Below, piece after piece: positions 36,509 to 44,300 of a stretch of 64,000 nt of DNA (its first letter is position 1; every line of letters starts with the position of its first letter). The position numbers and the translations under genes were made by a program. The notes below the pieces were generated by a model. The model was not told the DNA's origin and made no database searches. It worked only from the letters and a program-made list of their open reading frames with translations. Source of the stretch: Streptomyces lomondensis (GTDB lineage Bacteria > Actinomycetota > Actinomycetes > Streptomycetales > Streptomycetaceae). The stretch covers positions 124,001-188,000 of the forward strand of contig NZ_BMWC01000006.1 of the NCBI RefSeq assembly GCF_014651035.1, written 5' to 3'.

Positions 36509-37672
36509 TCAGTCCCGTGCCAGCCCGAGCCGGCCCCACAGTCCGGTCGCCCGCTCGTCCTCGGCCACCGCCGCCGCACCGGCCGTCACCGTCTCGTACA
36601 CCGACAGGATGTCCGCGCCGACGGTCGACCAGTCGAAGCGGCGGACGTGGGCGCTGCCCCGCTCGCGCAGTTCCGCGCGGCGCTCCGGGTCCGCCAGGAG
36701 CCGTACGGCCGCGTCGGCCAGGGCGTCGGCGTCCTCGTTCGGGAACAGTTCGCCGGCCGCCCCCCGGTCCAGGACCTGGGCGAAGGCGTCCAGGTCGGAG
36801 GCGAGGACAGGGGCTCCGGCGGACATGGCCTCGACGAGGATGATGCCGAAGCTCTCGCCGCCGGTGTTGGGCGCGACGTACAGGTCGACGCTGCGCAGGA
36901 AGCGGGCCTTGTCCTCGTCGCTGACCATGCCGAGGAACTCGACGCGGGAGCGCAGCTCGGCCGGCAGTGTCTCCACGGCCTCCTCCTCGTCACCGCGGCC
37001 GGCGACCAGGAGCCGGGTCTGCGGGCGCGCGGCGAGGATCCTGGGCAGGGCCTTCATGAGCACCGGCAGGCCCTTGCGGGGCTCGTCGATGCGCCCTATG
37101 AAGCCGATCGTGTCGCCCTGCCACTCGGCCTTGGGCTCGGCCTGGGCGAAGAAGTCGACGTCGACGCCGTTCGGGATCACCACCGCGTCCCCGCCGAGGT
37201 GCTCCACCAGCGTGCGGCGGGCGTACTCGCTCACCGCGATCCGCGCGCTGATCTTCTCCAGGGCGGCCTGGAGGATGGAGTACGCGGCGATCATGGCCCG
37301 GGAGCGCGGGTTGGACGTGTGGAACGTGGCGACGATCGGGCCCTGGGCCGCCCAGCAGGTCAGCAGGCCCAGCGACGGCGAGGTCGGCTCGTGGATGTGG
37401 ATCACGTCGAACGCGCCCTCGTGCAGCCAGCGGCGGACCCGGGCGGCGCTCAGGAAGCCGAAGTTCAGCCGGGCCACCGAGCCGTTGTACGGCACCGGCA
37501 CCGCGCGCCCCGCCGAGACGACGTACGGCGGCAGCGGGGTGTCGTCGTCGGCCGGGGCGAGGACCGACACCTGGTGGCCGAGGCGGATGAAGTACTCGGC
37601 GAGGTCGCGGATGTGGAACTGGACGCCGCCCGGTACGTCCCAGGAGTACGGGCAGACGATGCCGATTCTCAC
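36509..37672 (-). CDS. pimA: phosphatidylinositol alpha-mannosyltransferase PimA-like (GT4)
   Basis: PimA transfers the first mannose from GDP-mannose to phosphatidylinositol on the inner membrane face. From the GTG at 37672 it is 387 residues. The N-terminal GT-B domain has the glycine-rich YSWDVPGGVQFHIRDLAEYF. The C-terminal domain has FIGRIDEPRKGLPVL and the E-x7-E motif GGESFGIILVEAMSAG. The assignment rests strongly on context, as patA-like and pgsA genes precede it in the mycobacterial order. GTGA overlaps the acyltransferase stop. Confidence 0.9.
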   Translation of the reverse strand: MRIGIVCPYSWDVPGGVQFHIRDLAEYFIRLGHQVSVLAPADDDTPLPPYVVSAGRAVPVPYNGSVARLNFGFLSAARVRRWLHEGAFDVIHIHEPTSPSLGLLTCWAAQGPIVATFHTSNPRSRAMIAAYSILQAALEKISARIAVSEYARRTLVEHLGGDAVVIPNGVDVDFFAQAEPKAEWQGDTIGFIGRIDEPRKGLPVLMKALPRILAARPQTRLLVAGRGDEEEAVETLPAELRSRVEFLGMVSDEDKARFLRSVDLYVAPNTGGESFGIILVEAMSAGAPVLASDLDAFAQVLDRGAAGELFPNEDADALADAAVRLLADPERRAELRERGSAHVRRFDWSTVGADILSVYETVTAGAAAVAEDERATGLWGRLGLARD

Positions 37673-38577
37673 GAGGTCCCCTTCGCAGGGTCGAGGTCCG
37701 CGAGCCACAAGCGCTGCAGCATGTGCCAGTCCTCCGGACGGTCGGCGATCCCCGTGGCGAAGGCGTCGGCCAGCGCCTGTGTCATGACAGACGTCTTCTC
37801 GGCGCGCGTGCCTGACTCGGGCACCTCGACCGGCGGGTGGACACGGCCCTGCATGACGGGCGAGTCGTCGTACCAGAGGGTGACGGGCAGCAGCAGTGCG
37901 CCCGTCTGCTGGGCGAGCAGGGCCGGTCCGGCCGGCATCCGGGCCGTGTCGCCGAAGAAGTCGACCTCGACGCCGGAGGCGGACAGGTCGCGGTCGGCGA
38001 CCAGGCAGACGAGGCCGCCGTCGCGCAGCCGCCGGGCCAGGGTGCCGAAGGCGGTGCCGCCGCTGTGCGGCAGGACCTCCATGCCGAGGCCCTCGCGGTA
38101 GGCGACGAACCGGTCGTACAGCGTCTCGGGCTTGAGGCGCTCGGCGACCGTCGTGAACGGGATGCCGAGCTGGGTGGTGACCCAGGCGCCGGCGAGGTCC
38201 CAGTTGGCGAGGTGGGGCAGGGCGAGGACGACGCCCTTGCCCGTGGCCAGGCCTTCGGTGAGGTGGTGCAGGTCCTTGGGGGTGAAGGCGTCCGCGATCC
38301 GCTCCTTGCTCCAGGCGGGGAGGCGGAAGGACTCCATCCAGTACCGCAGGTACGAGCGCATGCCCGCGCGGGACAGCTCGGCGAGGCGCTCGGGGCTCGC
38401 GCCGGGCACCACGCGCGCGTAGTTGCTCTCCAGCCGCCGCACACCCTTGCCGCGCTGCTTCCAGGCGAGATCGGCGATGGTGTTCCCCAGCCGTACGGCG
38501 ACCGGCTCGGGGAGCTTCTTGACGGTGCTCCAGCCGAGACCGTACAGCGCGTCCGTCAGCCGGTCCTGGGCGCTCAC
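37669..38577 (-). CDS. phosphatidylinositol mannoside acyltransferase-like protein
   Basis: A 302-residue member of the lysophospholipid/lipid A-type acyltransferase family. An early hydrophobic segment is followed by the HxxxxE-like active site PHLANWDLAGAWV near residue 121, preceded by GVVLAL. Later blocks include CLVADRDLSASGVEVDFFG and ALLLPVTLWYDD. In mycobacteria the homologue PatA acylates the mannose of PIM. The start GTG at 38577 overlaps the pgsA stop and its own stop overlaps pimA, so all three are coupled. Confidence 0.9.
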   Translation of the reverse strand: MSAQDRLTDALYGLGWSTVKKLPEPVAVRLGNTIADLAWKQRGKGVRRLESNYARVVPGASPERLAELSRAGMRSYLRYWMESFRLPAWSKERIADAFTPKDLHHLTEGLATGKGVVLALPHLANWDLAGAWVTTQLGIPFTTVAERLKPETLYDRFVAYREGLGMEVLPHSGGTAFGTLARRLRDGGLVCLVADRDLSASGVEVDFFGDTARMPAGPALLAQQTGALLLPVTLWYDDSPVMQGRVHPPVEVPESGTRAEKTSVMTQALADAFATGIADRPEDWHMLQRLWLADLDPAKGTS

Positions 38578-39272
38578 GTGGCCGCCTCGCTCCCGTGAGA
38601 GGCGTTGTGCTGCTTACCCCCATTGTCCTGCGCGGCCGCCGCCTCCTCGGCCTCGGCGGACTCGCGGCGGACCGTGACGACCCGCTGGATCAGCGTGACC
38701 AGGCTGCCCACGGCGACGATCCACAGGGCGACCGGCAGCAGGTACTGGATCCCCGGGACGCCGAACGCGTGGAGCCCCGCGAGCCCCGCCGCCACCAGGG
38801 AGATCACCAGTCGCTCGGCCCGCTCGACGAGCCCGTTGACGGCGACCGGCAGGCCGATCGACTCGCCGCGCGCCTTGGTGTACGACACCACCTGTCCGCT
38901 GGCCAGGCAGAAGATCGAGACGGCGCACAGGACGAGGTCGTCACCGCCGCCGGCGTACCAGAGGATGAAGCCGCCGAAGATCGCGCCGTCGGCGACCCGG
39001 TCGAGGGTGGAGTCCAGGAAGGCGCCCCAGCGGCTGGAGCGGCCGAGCTGGCGGGCCATGTTGCCGTCGACGAGGTCGGAGAACACGAACAGCGTGATCA
39101 CGACCGTGCCCCAGAAGAACTCGCCCATGGGGTAGAAGACCAGCGCGCCCGCGACCACCCCGGCGGTGCCGATGAGCGTGACGGCGTCGGGGCTGACGCC
39201 CCGCCGGATCAGAAACGCGGCGAACGGTGTGAGGACACGCGTGAAGAATGCACGCGCGTACTTGTTCAGCAT
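38574..39272 (-). CDS. pgsA: CDP-alcohol phosphatidyltransferase, probable phosphatidylinositol phosphate synthase
   Basis: The 232-residue protein carries the complete CDP-alcohol phosphotransferase signature: Asp66, Asp69-Gly70, Ala73-Arg74, Gly83, Asp87, Asp91 (DLVDGNMAR...WGAFLDSTLD). Six hydrophobic helices surround it. Being followed by acyl- and mannosyltransferases for PIM, it most likely joins CDP-diacylglycerol to inositol phosphate rather than making phosphatidylglycerol phosphate. The ATG at 39272 has GGGAAGG upstream; a start further upstream would add a poorly supported leader. It is divergent from the EF-G paralogue. Confidence 0.9.
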   Translation of the reverse strand: MLNKYARAFFTRVLTPFAAFLIRRGVSPDAVTLIGTAGVVAGALVFYPMGEFFWGTVVITLFVFSDLVDGNMARQLGRSSRWGAFLDSTLDRVADGAIFGGFILWYAGGGDDLVLCAVSIFCLASGQVVSYTKARGESIGLPVAVNGLVERAERLVISLVAAGLAGLHAFGVPGIQYLLPVALWIVAVGSLVTLIQRVVTVRRESAEAEEAAAAQDNGGKQHNASHGSEAAT

Positions 39273-39546
39273 GGCCTTCCCGAGGGTCGGTGTCGCCGAC
39301 TGGCCCCTGCTGGCCACCGGCTGGCCCATCGTAGCCACGCGCGCGTGCGGGCGAGGGGCGGGCACCCGTACCCCTTCGGTTGAACCGTCAAGCGGCTGGT
39401 GGGAGGCGCGATCACGTCGTTCGTATGGACGCACCGTGACGGGAGTGGAAAGCTCGAAGAACCGCGGGCGTCGCCGGAGCCGCACCGCACGCGGATCCCG
39501 CGTGTCCGCGCCCACAGTGACCTCACCGTGCACGGGAGGCAGGATC
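39273..39546. promoter_or_regulatory. divergent intergenic region, pgsA / EF-G paralogue
   Basis: This 274-base region should contain promoters for both directions. I see a good ribosome site (GGGAGGCAGG) before the EF-G paralogue but no convincing -35/-10 pair, no long inverted repeat and no gene. Confidence 0.4.
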
Positions 39547-41745
39547 ATGGGCGACAAGGCACAGACACACCCTGGGGCCGCCGGCAGGGCACAGGCGGCC
39601 GACCACCCCCAGTCCGTACGGAATGTGGTGCTGGTCGGCCACTCCGGATCGGGCAAGACCACCTTGGTGGAAGCCCTCGCGCTGACCGCGGGGGCGGTGA
39701 ACCGGGCGGGCCGTGTGGAGGACGGCGGCACCGTCTCCGACTACGACGAGATCGAGCACCGGCAGCAGCGCTCGGTACAGCTCTCCCTGGTGCCCGTCGA
39801 GTGGGACGGCATCAAGGTCAACCTCCTCGACACCCCCGGATACGCCGACTTCGTCGGTGAGCTCAGGGCCGGTCTGCGAGCGGCGGACGCGGCCCTGTTC
39901 GTCGTCTCGGCCTCGGACGGCGTGGACGGCTCGACCCGCATGGTGTGGGAGGAGTGCGCGGCCGTGGGCATGCCCCGGGCCATCGTCGTCACGCACCTGG
40001 AGGCGGCACGCGCCGGCTTCGAGGAGATGACGCGGATCTGCGCGGAGGCCTTCGGCGCCGACGACCCCGACGCGGTCCTGCCCCTCTACCTGCCGCTGCA
40101 CGGACCGCAGGCACCCGACGGGCACGCGCCCGTGACCGGGCTGATCGGGCTGCTGTCGCAGAAGCTCTTCGACTACTCGACCGGCGAACGCAAGGAGTCG
40201 GAACCGGGCGAGGACCAGCTGCCGCTGATCGAGGAGGCCCGCAACCGGCTGATCGAGGGGATCATCTCGGAGAGCGAGGACGAGACCCTCATGGACCGCT
40301 ACCTCGGCGGGGAGCCGGTCGACGTCAAGACGCTCATCGACGACCTGGAACGGGCCGTCGCGCGCGGCGTCTTCTTCCCCGTCCTGGCCGCCGCCCCCGC
40401 GGCCGAGGGCTCCCGGCAGGGACTCGGCACGGTGGAACTGCTGGAGCTGATCACCCGGGGCTTCCCGACGCCGCTGGAGCACGAGACGGTGCGGGTGACG
40501 ACGATCGACGGCAAGCCGCGCGAGCTCACACCGTGCGACCCGGACGCCCCGCTGGTCGCGGAGGTCGTGAAGACGTCCTCGGACCCGTACGTCGGCCGGC
40601 TGTCGCTGATCCGCGTGTTCTCCGGCACCCTGCGCGCCGACCAGACGGTCCACGTCTCCGGGCACGGGCTCGCCGACCGCGGGCACGAGGACCACGACGT
40701 CGACGAGCGGATCGGCGCCCTGTCCACCCCGTTCGGCAAACAGCAGCGGCCGGTGTCGCACGTCATCGCGGGTGACCTGGCGTGCGTGGCCAAGCTCAGC
40801 CGCGCCGAGACCGGGGACACCCTGTCCGCCAAGGACGATCCGCTGCTCATGGAGCCGTGGCAGATGCCCGACCCGCTGCTGCCGCTGGCCATCCAGGCGC
40901 ACAGCAAGCCGGACGAGGACAAGCTCTCGCAGGGCCTGGCCCGGCTGGTCGCCGAGGACCCGACCATGCGGCTGGAGCAGAACCAGGACACCCACCAGGT
41001 GGTCCTGTGGTGCCTGGGCGAGGCGCACGCCGACGTCGCGCTGGAACGGCTGCGCAGCCGGTACGGCGTCCAGGTCGACGTCGTCCCGCACAAGGTGTCC
41101 CTGCGCGAGACCTTCGCGACCAAGGCGGCCGGGCGCGGCCGGCACGTCAAGCAGTCCGGCGGGCACGGGCAGTTCGCCATCTGCGAGATCGAGGTCGAAC
41201 CGCTCCCGGGCGGCTCCGGCATCGAGTTCGTGGACAAGGTCGTCGGCGGCGCGGTGCCCCGGCAGTTCATCCCGTCGGTGGAGAAGGGCGTACGCGCCCA
41301 GGCCGCCAAGGGAGTCGCCGCCGGGCATCCGCTCATCGACGTGCGCGTGACGCTCCTGGACGGCAAGGCGCACTCGGTGGACTCCTCCGACGCCGCGTTC
41401 CAGACGGCCGGGGCGCTCGCGCTGCGGGAGGCCGCCGCCGGCGCCAGGATCCATCTGCTGGAACCGGTGGCCGAGGTGTCGGTACTGGTCGGAGACGACT
41501 ACGTGGGCAGCGTGATGAGCGACCTGTCGGGGCGGCGCGGCCGGGTGCTCGGCACCGAGCAGACACCCGGCGGGCGCACCCTGGTCCGGGCCGAGGTGCC
41601 CGAGATCGAGATCGGCCGCTACGCGATCGACCTGCGCTCGATGACGCACGGCACGGCCCGCTTCAGCCGCCGGTACGCGCGGCACGAGCCGATGCCGGCG
41701 CAGGTCGCGGAACGGGTGCGCGAAGAGGCGCGCAAGGCCTCCTAG
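39547..41745 (+). CDS. EF-G paralogue (EF-G2 type) with degenerate G4 motif
   Basis: The 732-residue protein has the full five-domain EF-G layout. Walker A is GHSGSGKTT (31-39) and G3 is DTPG (95-98). At the G4 position, where EF-G has NKxD, it reads THLE (149-152, in IVVTHLEAARAGFEEM), which should weaken guanine recognition. Domain IV begins near KVSLRETFATKAAGRG, and the tip holds HVKQSGGHGQFAICEIEVEP. Related EF-G2 proteins in mycobacteria do not replace EF-G. A role as a condition-specific or non-canonical factor is an inference. The ATG at 39547 follows GGGAGGCAGG. It is transcribed opposite to its PIM and thrS neighbours. Confidence 0.92.
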   Translation: MGDKAQTHPGAAGRAQAADHPQSVRNVVLVGHSGSGKTTLVEALALTAGAVNRAGRVEDGGTVSDYDEIEHRQQRSVQLSLVPVEWDGIKVNLLDTPGYADFVGELRAGLRAADAALFVVSASDGVDGSTRMVWEECAAVGMPRAIVVTHLEAARAGFEEMTRICAEAFGADDPDAVLPLYLPLHGPQAPDGHAPVTGLIGLLSQKLFDYSTGERKESEPGEDQLPLIEEARNRLIEGIISESEDETLMDRYLGGEPVDVKTLIDDLERAVARGVFFPVLAAAPAAEGSRQGLGTVELLELITRGFPTPLEHETVRVTTIDGKPRELTPCDPDAPLVAEVVKTSSDPYVGRLSLIRVFSGTLRADQTVHVSGHGLADRGHEDHDVDERIGALSTPFGKQQRPVSHVIAGDLACVAKLSRAETGDTLSAKDDPLLMEPWQMPDPLLPLAIQAHSKPDEDKLSQGLARLVAEDPTMRLEQNQDTHQVVLWCLGEAHADVALERLRSRYGVQVDVVPHKVSLRETFATKAAGRGRHVKQSGGHGQFAICEIEVEPLPGGSGIEFVDKVVGGAVPRQFIPSVEKGVRAQAAKGVAAGHPLIDVRVTLLDGKAHSVDSSDAAFQTAGALALREAAAGARIHLLEPVAEVSVLVGDDYVGSVMSDLSGRRGRVLGTEQTPGGRTLVRAEVPEIEIGRYAIDLRSMTHGTARFSRRYARHEPMPAQVAERVREEARKAS

Positions 41746-41790
41746 TTGGCGCCCGGCGCCACCAAGTGCCCTCGTGAGGGCTCCCCTCCG

Positions 41791-41825
41791 CGTCGGCGGG
41801 CGGCTTGACTGGCCGCCCGCCGACG
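41791..41825 (+). terminator. terminator of the EF-G paralogue
   Basis: A perfect 14-bp stem (41791-41804 with 41812-41825, starting CGTCGGCGGGCGGC) closes the loop TTGACTG 45 bases after the stop codon. A smaller hairpin, GCCCTCGTGAGGGC, lies just before it. Confidence 0.75.
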
Positions 41826-41915
41826 GATGTCGGTGCGGACGGATACGCTGATGACCTGATCAACAGGTGTGCGGAGCGCGGAAGTCGGGAAGGCCGCAAT
41901 GCAGATGCGGCAGCG

Positions 41916-43583
41916 ATGGGGGCGGCAGTGACGGACGGATTCGACTTCAGTCCCGGGGCCCAGGTGCCTCTGGCGGGTGCGAGCGGCCAGACGGCGGCGA
42001 CCTATGCCCTGGCCGCGGCGGCGTACCGGGACGACGAGGTCACCAAGATCCTGAACGCCGACAACGAGTGGCACCAGTCCAAGGTCACCCCGCCGCGGCC
42101 CTGGGCGAAGATCTTCCGTCCCCGCTTCGGCGAGGCCTTCTCCCGCGCCATCATCGACCGGATGCTGGGAGCCGGGCGCAAGCCGGTCATCCAGTCCTTC
42201 GGCATCGAGCCCCAGGTCGTCGTCGAGCACTGCCTGGCGGCCCACCGCATCCGCCGCGACCGCGACAACTGGCTCTCGGCGATCACGGTGATCTGCGGGG
42301 TGCTCTTCCTGCCCGGCTTCCTCGTGTGGCTGCTCGTGTTCACGCTGCGCACCACCATGGCCAAGCGCGAGGACAAGCGCGCCGGCGCCCTCGCCACGAC
42401 GCTGCTGGTCGCGGTGGGCGCGCTCGCCGTGCTGTTCCTGATCCGCATGCCGTTCACGGGCTTCTGGGCCCTGTACGGGCGCGCGGCGATCATCATGCCG
42501 GTCGTCGGCTGGTTCTGGGCCAAGCAGATCTGCGAGCGCACAGCCCGTGACCTGCGGGAGCGCTGGTCGAGCCTGCTGTCGGGCGGCGGGGTCGGCGCGA
42601 AGATCCCCGAGGCCGTCCCCGGCACCCCTGGTGACGCGGCCGAGCAGGTCCGCAAGGAGCTGGCCCGCCTCGCCGCCGAGCAGCGCTCCAACTCCGCCTT
42701 CTACGCCGGCCCCAAGGGCATACTCGGCATGGGCACCCGCTGGGGCAGCTGGCAGCTGGCCGAGGAACTGGTCTCCGCCGAGCCGGGCAAGGACTTCCAC
42801 CCCTTCCGCAGCTGGGACGTCATCGTGGCGATCCAGGGCGGCCTGGGCATGCTGGAGCGCACGTCCATCAACACCGGCGGCTTCCCCAAGCCGACCATCA
42901 CGCACTGGATCGTCTCGCCGATCGGCGAGAAGGCGACGGAGGTGTCCCGGCCGAGCGGCACGGACGTCGAGGCGTACACGGTCCGGACGCACGCCATACA
43001 GGACATCTGCAACAAGCAGCAGTTCGGCAGCGGCGACCGGCACTACCTCGGCGTGCAGTGGACCCTCTGGGACGGCCATCTGGTGATCACGATGCTGATC
43101 ACGGTGACCGTGCTGCACGACACCCTGCGCATCGAGGTCACCGGGCACGCCCTGGGGCCGGTCAACCCCCTGTTCAACGAGAAGCCCGCGGCCAGGGAGA
43201 AGACGGTCCAGAAGGCGCTCCGCTTCTGGGAGACCCGCACCGTGAAGCTCCCGCTGATCGATGCCGACGAGGTGGTACGGCTGGCCGCGCGGGCCCCGCT
43301 GACCTGGTACCCGCCACTGCTGAAGTGGCTCGGGGGCAGCCTGACGCTGCCGGAGCCGTTCGGCCTGCGGCACGCGTGGGCCGACCAGCCGTGGCGGCAC
43401 CGCTTCATGGCGGACGACGCGTTGCGGGCGGCTACGCCTGTGCTGCGTGTGGTGCATGCGGCGGCGTTGAAGGTGCTGCGGGAGAACGGGGTGAACGTGG
43501 AGAAGTTCGGGGCGCGGTCGGCGGCGCTCAGCGGGGCGATTCAGGAGGCCGCGCCGAAGAAGGCGGACGTCTACGACGCGTAG
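41916..43583 (+). CDS. two-to-three-helix membrane protein, unknown function
   Basis: About 555 residues from ATG 41916; GTG at 41928 and an in-frame start at 41805 are alternatives, and no site is decisive. The N-terminal 110 residues are soluble. Hydrophobic helices follow at about 118-145 (ITVICGVLFLPGFLVWLLVF) and about 155-200 (ATTLLVAVGALAVLFLI, AAIIMPVVGWFW). The last 330 residues are soluble and contain no motif I recognise. Codon use is like the neighbours. It follows the EF-G paralogue on the same strand across a terminator, so it probably has its own promoter. Confidence 0.8.
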   Translation: MGAAVTDGFDFSPGAQVPLAGASGQTAATYALAAAAYRDDEVTKILNADNEWHQSKVTPPRPWAKIFRPRFGEAFSRAIIDRMLGAGRKPVIQSFGIEPQVVVEHCLAAHRIRRDRDNWLSAITVICGVLFLPGFLVWLLVFTLRTTMAKREDKRAGALATTLLVAVGALAVLFLIRMPFTGFWALYGRAAIIMPVVGWFWAKQICERTARDLRERWSSLLSGGGVGAKIPEAVPGTPGDAAEQVRKELARLAAEQRSNSAFYAGPKGILGMGTRWGSWQLAEELVSAEPGKDFHPFRSWDVIVAIQGGLGMLERTSINTGGFPKPTITHWIVSPIGEKATEVSRPSGTDVEAYTVRTHAIQDICNKQQFGSGDRHYLGVQWTLWDGHLVITMLITVTVLHDTLRIEVTGHALGPVNPLFNEKPAAREKTVQKALRFWETRTVKLPLIDADEVVRLAARAPLTWYPPLLKWLGGSLTLPEPFGLRHAWADQPWRHRFMADDALRAATPVLRVVHAAALKVLRENGVNVEKFGARSAALSGAIQEAAPKKADVYDA

Positions 43584-43586
43584 GTG

Positions 43587-43655
43587 CTGGGGGCTGCGCC
43601 CCCAGACCCCCATCGGCCTGAACGGCCTCGTCCTCAAACGCCGGACGGGCTGGAA
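43587..43655. repeat. streptomycete dispersed intergenic repeat with hairpin
   Basis: CTGGGGG (43587-43593) and CCCCCAG (43599-43605) form a hairpin just after the upstream stop codon. Next come CGGCCTGAACGGCCTCG and TCCTCAAACGCCGGACGG, which I recall as a very common streptomycete intergenic sequence. Its position between convergent genes suggests a terminator role. Copy number in this genome cannot be judged from one window. Confidence 0.6.
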
Positions 43656-43673
43656 AGTCCGGCCCCGCCGTCA

Positions 43674-44222
43674 TCAACCGGTCGGCCAGGCCTCCGCCAG
43701 CATCTTCCGCGTGTCCGCCAGCAGCTGCGGCAGCACCCGCGTGTGCCCCACCACCGGCATGAAGTTCGTGTCCCCGCCCCACCGCGGCACGATGTGCTGG
43801 TGCAGGTGGGCGGCGATACCGGCCCCGGCGACCGAGCCCTGGTTCATGCCGATGTTGAAGCCGTGCGCGCCGGAGGCCGTGCGCAGGGCCGTCATCGCCT
43901 GCTTGGTGAGTTCGCCGAGCTCGGCGGTCTCCCCCGCCGTGAGGTCCGTGTAGTCGGCGACGTGGCGGTAGGGCACGGCCATGGTGTGGCCGCCGGTGTA
44001 CGGGTAAAGGTTGAGCACCACGTACACCAGCTCCCCCCGCTTGACGATCAGCCCGTCCTCGTCGGACCTGGCCGGGATCGAGCAGAAGGGGCAGCCGTCC
44101 TCGGCACCCGGGCCGCTCGGCTTGTTCTCGCCCTGAATGTAGGCCATTCGGTGGGGTGTCCACAGCCGCTGGAACGCGTCCTGCGTCCCCACTCCTGCCT
44201 GCTGCTCCGGCTCACTCGTCAT
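43674..44222 (-). CDS. HIT-family hydrolase / AP4A phosphorylase-like
   Basis: From the ATG at 44222 the product is 182 residues. The histidine triad is AHLHQHIVPRW with His139, His141 and His143. A CPFC pair (44-47) and TGGHT (77-81) fit the actinobacterial zinc-bearing diadenosine tetraphosphate phosphorylase group. An alternative start four codons upstream exists; neither has a clear ribosome site. In mycobacteria this gene lies between thrS and pgsA. Here it keeps its place next to thrS, but pgsA is 4.4 kb away. Confidence 0.9.
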   Translation of the reverse strand: MTSEPEQQAGVGTQDAFQRLWTPHRMAYIQGENKPSGPGAEDGCPFCSIPARSDEDGLIVKRGELVYVVLNLYPYTGGHTMAVPYRHVADYTDLTAGETAELGELTKQAMTALRTASGAHGFNIGMNQGSVAGAGIAAHLHQHIVPRWGGDTNFMPVVGHTRVLPQLLADTRKMLAEAWPTG

Positions 44223-44261
44223 GCAGTGCAGCATATGGCGTCGACCTGGGGGTACGGCAAA

Positions 44262-44287
44262 GGCCCCCGGGATCGCCCCGGGGGCCC
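44262..44287 (-). terminator. thrS terminator
   Basis: On the minus strand GGCCCCCGGG and CCCGGGGGCC pair around GCGAT and are followed by TTTGCC. It lies 14 bases after the thrS stop and before the HIT gene, so thrS and HIT transcripts are at least partly separated. Confidence 0.75.
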
Positions 44288-44300
44288 GTGCGCCGTGTGA

